Below the pieces are notes generated by a model that did not search any database, was not told where the DNA came from, and saw nothing but the letters and a program-made list of their open reading frames with translations. From Riptortus pedestris (lineage: Eukaryota; Arthropoda; Insecta; Hemiptera; Alydidae), in the NCBI GenBank assembly GCA_019009955.1, contig CM032228.1, forward strand, positions 182,125,501-182,189,500: 64,000 nt of DNA, given 5' to 3'. Shown one piece after another: positions 58,949 to 64,000 of this stretch (position 1 is its first letter; every line of letters begins with the position of its first letter). The position numbers and the translations under genes were made by a program.

Positions 58949-59766
58949 TTTTTTAGACAACACGTTGAATAAATGGGATTTTAGCTGCCATTAATGAACT
59001 CGACAAAATTGTGGCCACAAGGAAGCGAGCAATCTATCAACTCAGAACCACTTCTAAAGATTTATAAATACTTATCTCATTTCTATGTATATACACAGAA
59101 GTATATATCCATCAGGATGAACAAATAATCTTAATAAAGGCGCTTCGCCTTTACCTACTGTAGGTAAGAATATCTAAGCAGTTCATTTAAGATGTGACGG
59201 ATCGTGAGCACTTTTAGAGCAAGCGCTACATCATCAGTGCCATTTATAGTTAGCTGGTATCGATTAAGGTCGTCTTCAGGCTCCAAAAAGTACCAACAAC
59301 AAAAGTAAACTTTGAGTGGAAGGATTCCTCCTTTTTCTCCTATTTGAAGTTAGTGACAAAAATGAAAATGGAAGGTCTAATTCTTAATAAAAAAGTATAT
59401 TAGAAATTTAAAAAAATTATACAATGTCTTGTAATTAAGTAATCTCCTAAACGTGATCATTAGGTTTTCCCATTATGTTATTCTATTTATTAATATTTTT
59501 TTGGTTTTGTTATTGACTGTTTTTCTTACAAATATTTTGTCCCATATTTCTTTACTTATATTATCTACTTCTAAATAGGATTTTTTAATTAATGACCCTA
59601 GTAATTAGAAACTAATAATTTGTGGCTAAATTCTTCTATTCCATCATTAATTAATTTAGACCTTCTATTGATATTCAGCCCAGTATTCAGCAAAATTCTT
59701 CTGATGTTAATGACTGGACCGGATTAAAACTTACCCTTATGATCAGCATCCTTGTATTTGTATATT
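58949..59766. other. No recognisable gene
   Basis: A small hairpin (AAAGGCG-CTT-CGCCTTT, 59117-59133) followed by ACCTACTGTAGGT is the only structure seen. Confidence 0.35.
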
Positions 59767-59901
59767 AGCAGATTTCCCTTGTGGGAAATCAGCTATTGAG
59801 GTCGTACTCATGACGCGATTTTCGAAAAATGTCTTCAAATGTCCATTGATCCTAGCTATGAGCTGACGAAAACGAGGTCCGTTCAAAATTATATATATAT
59901 A
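59767..59901 (+). mobile_element. HINE-like 5' half only
   Basis: AGCAGATTTCCCTTGTGGGA through CGAAAACGAGGTCCGTTC and a short TATATA stretch. Similarity stops at the microsatellite, as in the copy at 46845. Confidence 0.85.
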
Positions 59902-60428
59902 ACTACATAGAAAATCAGACAACTTTAGAGTTTTGCTTATATAGATGAACCACAGTTAGAAATCATAACACTCATAAGTATACTATACAATTTATTTGCT
60001 ATATTAATGCACTTTGCGCACTCATTTTTACTGCTGACATTTCAACTCCATTATTAAATTAAGGTAACGGGAGGGTGAAAATAAATGAAATGAATTCGTA
60101 GTATGAAGTAGCTCAATATATCAAAGAAAAGGCATTTTGGAATTAATTGAAAAATGTGCGTTATCAGAAGGCGTTGGGCGGAGGGAAAAGTGTAGGCGTG
60201 GTGTGAGGTAATTAAAGTGAATGAATCGGTGCTGAACGGTGTCTCAAGATAAATTGGAACGACAAGAGAGTTACAGAGGTATTGGATGAGAGAGCTTCGC
60301 TTCCTCTTCATCTCCTAGTTTCCGTTTTGATTTCCTCCCTCTCTATCTACAGGGCGAGGACCTGCCCGCCGCTCACCGACCCACTCCTCGAAACTCGTCC
60401 ACTCTTCTCTGTATACATTCAAACAAAA
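59902..60428. other. No confirmed gene
   Basis: 60335-60425 has a pyrimidine tract and AG followed by a GC-richer stretch, but no conserved reading frame was recognised. Confidence 0.35.
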
Positions 60429-61034
60429 GTCCGTCACGCAGGGGCTGTGCTAACTAAATAGATTTCCCACGTGCGTCACCTCTTTGCATTTGTCGCAAAA
60501 AGTAAACGTTCAATGAGAACAATATTTGGTATTTAGGTTTCAAATAATGTGCTTCATAATATAGCAGCATATTGCTAATATGACATGAGTAGGATTGGGG
60601 GTTTAGTAAAGGCCGAAAACTGAAAAATGCGAATATCTCCGTTAATAATCAACATCGTGAAAAATTGTACATGACAAGATTTATAGAATATTATATTTTC
60701 AGTAAGATTGGTTATATACAATATTTCGATCTGACACGTAATAATGGAGATATTACGATTTTTCAAAATTCCCCTCCTAAAACCCCCTCCCACCTGTCGT
60801 ATTTCAGCCATTAACGGAGCTTGATCTTTAGTTTTACATAAAACGTTTAAATATCCAGTTTGGTAACATTCAAATAAAAATCGCGACCTCTAGAACGTTA
60901 ATCGTGACCTCTAGAACGTTAGCAGACAAATATTTCTTCAACGTCGTGAACTCGTCGGTCTCATTTGCGTCATCTCCTGGGTTGGCGTCTTGAAGACGAC
61001 CTCAATAGCTGATTTCCCTCAAGGGGAATCTACT
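60429..61034 (-). mobile_element. HINE-like element, internally deleted long subfamily, with a small local duplication
   Basis: GTCCGTCACGCAGGGGCTGT at the left and the same shortened 3' segment as the copy at 15085. C-rich block 60771-60793. A tandem duplication GTGACCTCTAGAACGTTA (about 60880-60920) replaces part of the core, which has lost its TA repeat. The 5' block is shortened and ends AAGGGGAATCTACT. Confidence 0.85.
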
Positions 61035-61125
61035 AAAACAAATATGACTTTCGCTAAGGGGGAAGTACAGATATTTGACAAGCTAACCCGTTTTTTGACA
61101 CAACTTCCTGTTACTGGTAGGTTTT

Positions 61126-61302
61126 AGCAGATTCCAACTCTTGGCCCTACTCTAAAGGGAAATCGGTTTCGGACATTTTAGAAAATTTCCGTTAAGGGAA
61201 ATCAGCTATTGAGGTCGTACTCATGTTGCGATTTTCGAAAAATTTCCTCAAATGCCCATCGATCTTACTCAGGAGATAGTGAAAATCAGTTCCGTTCAAA
61301 AT

Positions 61303-61372
<70 letters not shown>

Positions 61373-61475
61373 AACGCTCTAGCAGTCGCAATTTTCGTTG
61401 TATCGTTACCAAACTCCATATTTAATAGTTTTACGTAAAAAGAAAGATCAAGTTTGTTAATGGTAGAAATTGGAA
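61126..61475 (+). mobile_element. HINE-like element, 5' half with a (CT)n(TA)n core
   Basis: AGCAGATTCCAACTCTTGGC, with an insertion of about 60 nt inside the 5' palindrome, then AAGGGAAATCAGCTATTG. The core is a CT run (61304-61341) followed by TA (61343-61369), then TTGTTAACGCTCTAGCAG, ending near 61475. A possible 3' hairpin remnant (TTACGCAGTCCCTGCCTGG) lies at 61633-61651. Confidence 0.8.
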
Positions 61476-61651
61476 TTTTAGCATTAAGCATCTCATATAA
61501 ATTTTAAGTTAAGATTGCTTAAAGTATTACTAAGAGAAACAGGTAACACAGTTGTGCAATCCTATCTTAAAATGTGAATGAATTTAATGGATAGAGAAAT
61601 GCCATCTTTTGCCATTTCAGCACTCTTGTCATTTTACGCAGTCCCTGCCTG

Positions 61652-62401
61652 GTTTTTCATGTCTGAGCGGTTGAGAACCCATATTAAGCAGTAAAATTAT
61701 TATTTCACTATCATAACACACCACTAAATTGGTATTTGCTAATAGGTATCATGCAGAAGGTCAACTATAAAATAAGCATTTACTGTTGTATGTTGCCATC
61801 GTTCATTGAAAGTTATCCATTCCTTCAATAAAGAAATGATAATGTTTACAGGCTACTCCTCAGATGTAACAGTTCCATTCATAATTTGCTGTAAATTAGC
61901 GTCCATGTTTTCCTGGTTGAACATTAGTTTAGCTAGGGTGAGCACGGAATTTTATTTAAATAATTATGGAATATCGTTTTAGTATGTTTTTGTTTCGCTC
62001 ACCTCAAAATGTATAGTTGTAGGCGACAAATCTGTGATTCCTTAATGTGGACACAGAGGAAGTTACTACAACTAGCTCATTTCCTCAATAAATTGTAAGC
62101 GAATTAATTGGGTTTTGGTATTTTGACACCAGCACCCCTAAAATGCAATGCATAATATCTCGTTTCTAGATGTGTGAGTTTACAAGAATGTAAAACACAA
62201 GCTTGTTGCTGCCAGAGTTACCGTAGTATGTTTTATTTTTAGAAAAAAGTAATTTAAGAAATAGTTGTATAACGGATCTATTTAATATTTTGATATAGAT
62301 CTTTCCAGTGCTTTTCGTCCTTGACTGGTGGTGTCTGGTAAACGCAACCGAAGTAGAAAATTCTCAGTTTTGATACAAAAGGAATGGCTATTCATTTTAT
62401 T
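61652..62401. other. No recognisable feature
   Basis: AT-rich sequence without motifs. Confidence 0.4.
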
Positions 62402-62523
62402 AGCAGATTTCCCTTAAGGGAAACCAGCTATTGAGGTTGTACTCATGACGGAATTTTCGACATTTTTCTTCAAATGTCCATCGATCCTACCTAGTAGATG
62501 ACGAAAATGAGATCCGTTCAAAA

Positions 62524-62593
<70 letters not shown>

Positions 62594-63386
62594 ATATATT
62601 TGTCTGTTACCGCTCTAGCGGTCGCAATTTTTGTTTAATCCTTACCAAACTTCATATTTAAGAGTTTTATGTAAAAAGAAAGATCAAGTTCGTTAACGGC
62701 TGAAATCGGACCAGTGGGAGGGGGGGTTTAGAGGGGAGGATTTTCGAAAATTCAAAATATCTCCGTTACTATACGTCGGATCGAAAAATTATACAGAATC
62801 AATCTTATTACAAATTAAATTTACTATAAATATTGTTCTATACATTTATTCTCTATCTTGAATATTAACCGAGATATTTGCATTTTTCAGTTTTCACCAA
62901 ACCGCCACTTCTACTCATGTTACGTAAACAATACTCTGATACATAATAAATCACATTATTGGAAGTTTAAATACCAAAAATTGTATTCAAGAGACCTTTA
63001 TTATACGAGATACATGCAAATATGCCCTGGTGCCCCCCCCCCCATCTTAAAGTTTTGGACTACTAAAATTTTATTGATTGAGATAACAATTATTCTGACT
63101 CATTATTAATTACAGTACTAGATATAGTAAATAGTTCTCAATAAAATTAATGTGTTATATTCTGATATATTTCAGTAATTGTTTTTCTTTCCGGTGTGAG
63201 GCGGGACCCGTTTGTTTACATTTCTAACCTAACGCTTCCTGTCGGCAGGCTATTGAAATTGGATGAAACATTTCTTATTTCCGTTTGTATTTATTCACGG
63301 CGTTGTGTTAGCAGTATGTATATTTATCTATTACTAAACATCACGAGGGAAATCTGCTTAGTTTACGCAGCCCCTGCGTGAAGGAC
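62402..63386 (+). mobile_element. HINE-like element, full length, long subfamily (985 bp)
   Basis: The most complete long copy. AGCAGATTTCCCTTAAGGGA palindrome, 5' block, TA core 62527-62600, TGTTACCGCTCTAGCGG, G-rich block 62715-62738, TTAACCGAGATATTTGCATT, C11 run 63033-63043, long 3' segment with TTACAGTACTAGATATAGTA, GAGGGAAATCTGCTTAG, ACGCAG-CCC-CTGCGT and GAAGGAC. Good reference for the family. Confidence 0.93.
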
Positions 63387-64000
63387 TTTTTTGATTGTCA
63401 TTAGAATATTATATAATATTCCGTGTAAGCACTATACAATTATGGAGTTCAGTCATAACGAGTGTTTTGAAGAATAATTCCGGCTTTCTGCCTACAAGGC
63501 TAAGAATAATTAAAACGAATGAGATTGTTTCCTTTTGTCGGCATATAAAAGGAAATGTTTGTGAGTGGTGTTGTTATTTGTGCCCGTTAAGGGGACTTGG
63601 GCACTACACATGGAAGTCACAACAGTAAGTCGTTATCTTTGTTATCGGAGCCCATCAAAAAACTAGCTATTAATAAAAAAAAATATTTGTGAGTTTTGAT
63701 CAATAATTCAATCTAAACAGCCAGTTTTCTTTTATATTGAATTTTCTAAACCATGACTCAACATATGCTATGACGTTCTATTTATTATTTCTTTCAACGC
63801 AGCTAACATTTAACAAAGTGTTATTGTTTAAAAGAGCTGGGGGGATATGAGTCAGATTTCATATCAGAAGATCCTTTCATGGTTTTCATTTTTCCACGTC
63901 CCTCTGCTACTCACTTCTAATCCTGTAGCAAAAATATACCTTCCCTATTCTCAGAAGTTATGTTTCCCATCCCTCTGATATTTCAAATGTGTTTCACCTC
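63387..64000. other. No recognisable feature to the right edge
   Basis: The open frame at 63395-63628 has no motif or splice context. No repeat family was recognised. Confidence 0.4.

Larger units (their letters stand above)
38208..64000 (+). other. Downstream intron (phase 1) of the Musashi gene, extends beyond the window
   Basis: The next RRM1 exon is not visible in the remaining 25.8 kb, which is dense in transposon copies. The intron is therefore inferred to run past the right edge. Confidence 0.55.

Noticed and set aside
59113..59190. Helitron 3' terminus (hairpin with CTAA)
   Set aside because: The hairpin-to-CTRR spacing is wrong, no TC start or related copy was found, and the flanks do not fit A^T.
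60354..60425. Possible exon after a pyrimidine tract and CTACAG
   Set aside because: No frame resembles a Musashi exon or any recognised protein, no clear donor follows, and the stretch runs into a HINE-like copy.

Overview
This window is eukaryotic, AT-rich, animal nuclear DNA. It is almost entirely intronic or intergenic sequence filled with transposable-element fossils and TA, CT and GT microsatellites. Only one host coding segment is recognisable: a 41-nt exon at 38167-38207 (+), flanked by a good acceptor and a GTAAGT donor. It encodes KMFIGGLSWQTSP, the RNP-2 start of RRM1 in Musashi-family RNA-binding proteins (closest by eye to insect Rbp6 and vertebrate MSI2). The rest of the window therefore looks like two very long Musashi/Rbp6 introns, at least 38.1 kb upstream (phase 2) and 25.8 kb downstream (phase 1), unless undetected genes lie in them. 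An arthropod with a large AT-rich genome fits best, but the species cannot be named from this sequence.

The dominant repeat is one non-autonomous family with about 25 complete or broken copies on both strands. Each complete copy has a 5' palindrome (AGCAGATTTCCC-TTAA-GGGAAATCAGCT), a conserved 5' block, a (TA)n core, a second conserved block with a G-rich run, and a 3' end with the same 12-mer inverted (GGGAAATCTGCT) followed by an ACGCAG-CCC-CTGCGT hairpin and GACGGAC. Insertion is in T-rich sites without a clear target duplication. This layout matches Helentron-associated elements (HINE/DINE-like). The family splits into at least four 3'-segment subfamilies, called here short, third-type, long and double-core.

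Other elements: two inverted copies of Helitron family A (0.4-2.2 kb); two copies of Helitron family B with internal ~297-bp tandem repeats (11.6-13.0 kb and 40.9-42.3 kb); Helitron C (52.0-54.1 kb) inserted into the 3' end of a LINE; a decayed Merlin/IS1595-type DNA transposon with recognisable transposase (7.4-8.2 kb); a tRNA-derived SINE family (about ten copies); a likely solo LTR with ATAT target duplication (54.3-55.2 kb); a 701-bp element with perfect 30-bp terminal inverted repeats (49.1-49.8 kb); and an 80-bp foldback element (26.7 kb). A 43-bp minisatellite with exactly 24 indel-free units occupies 30.8-31.8 kb.

Several insertions are nested, giving a relative chronology: Helitron A inside a HINE-like copy, SINE inside a HINE-like copy, HINE-like copy inside a SINE, Helitron C inside a LINE. 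Most open reading frames longer than 60 codons are translations of these repeats or of microsatellites and are not called as genes. No rRNA, tRNA gene, CRISPR array or intact protein-coding gene was found.
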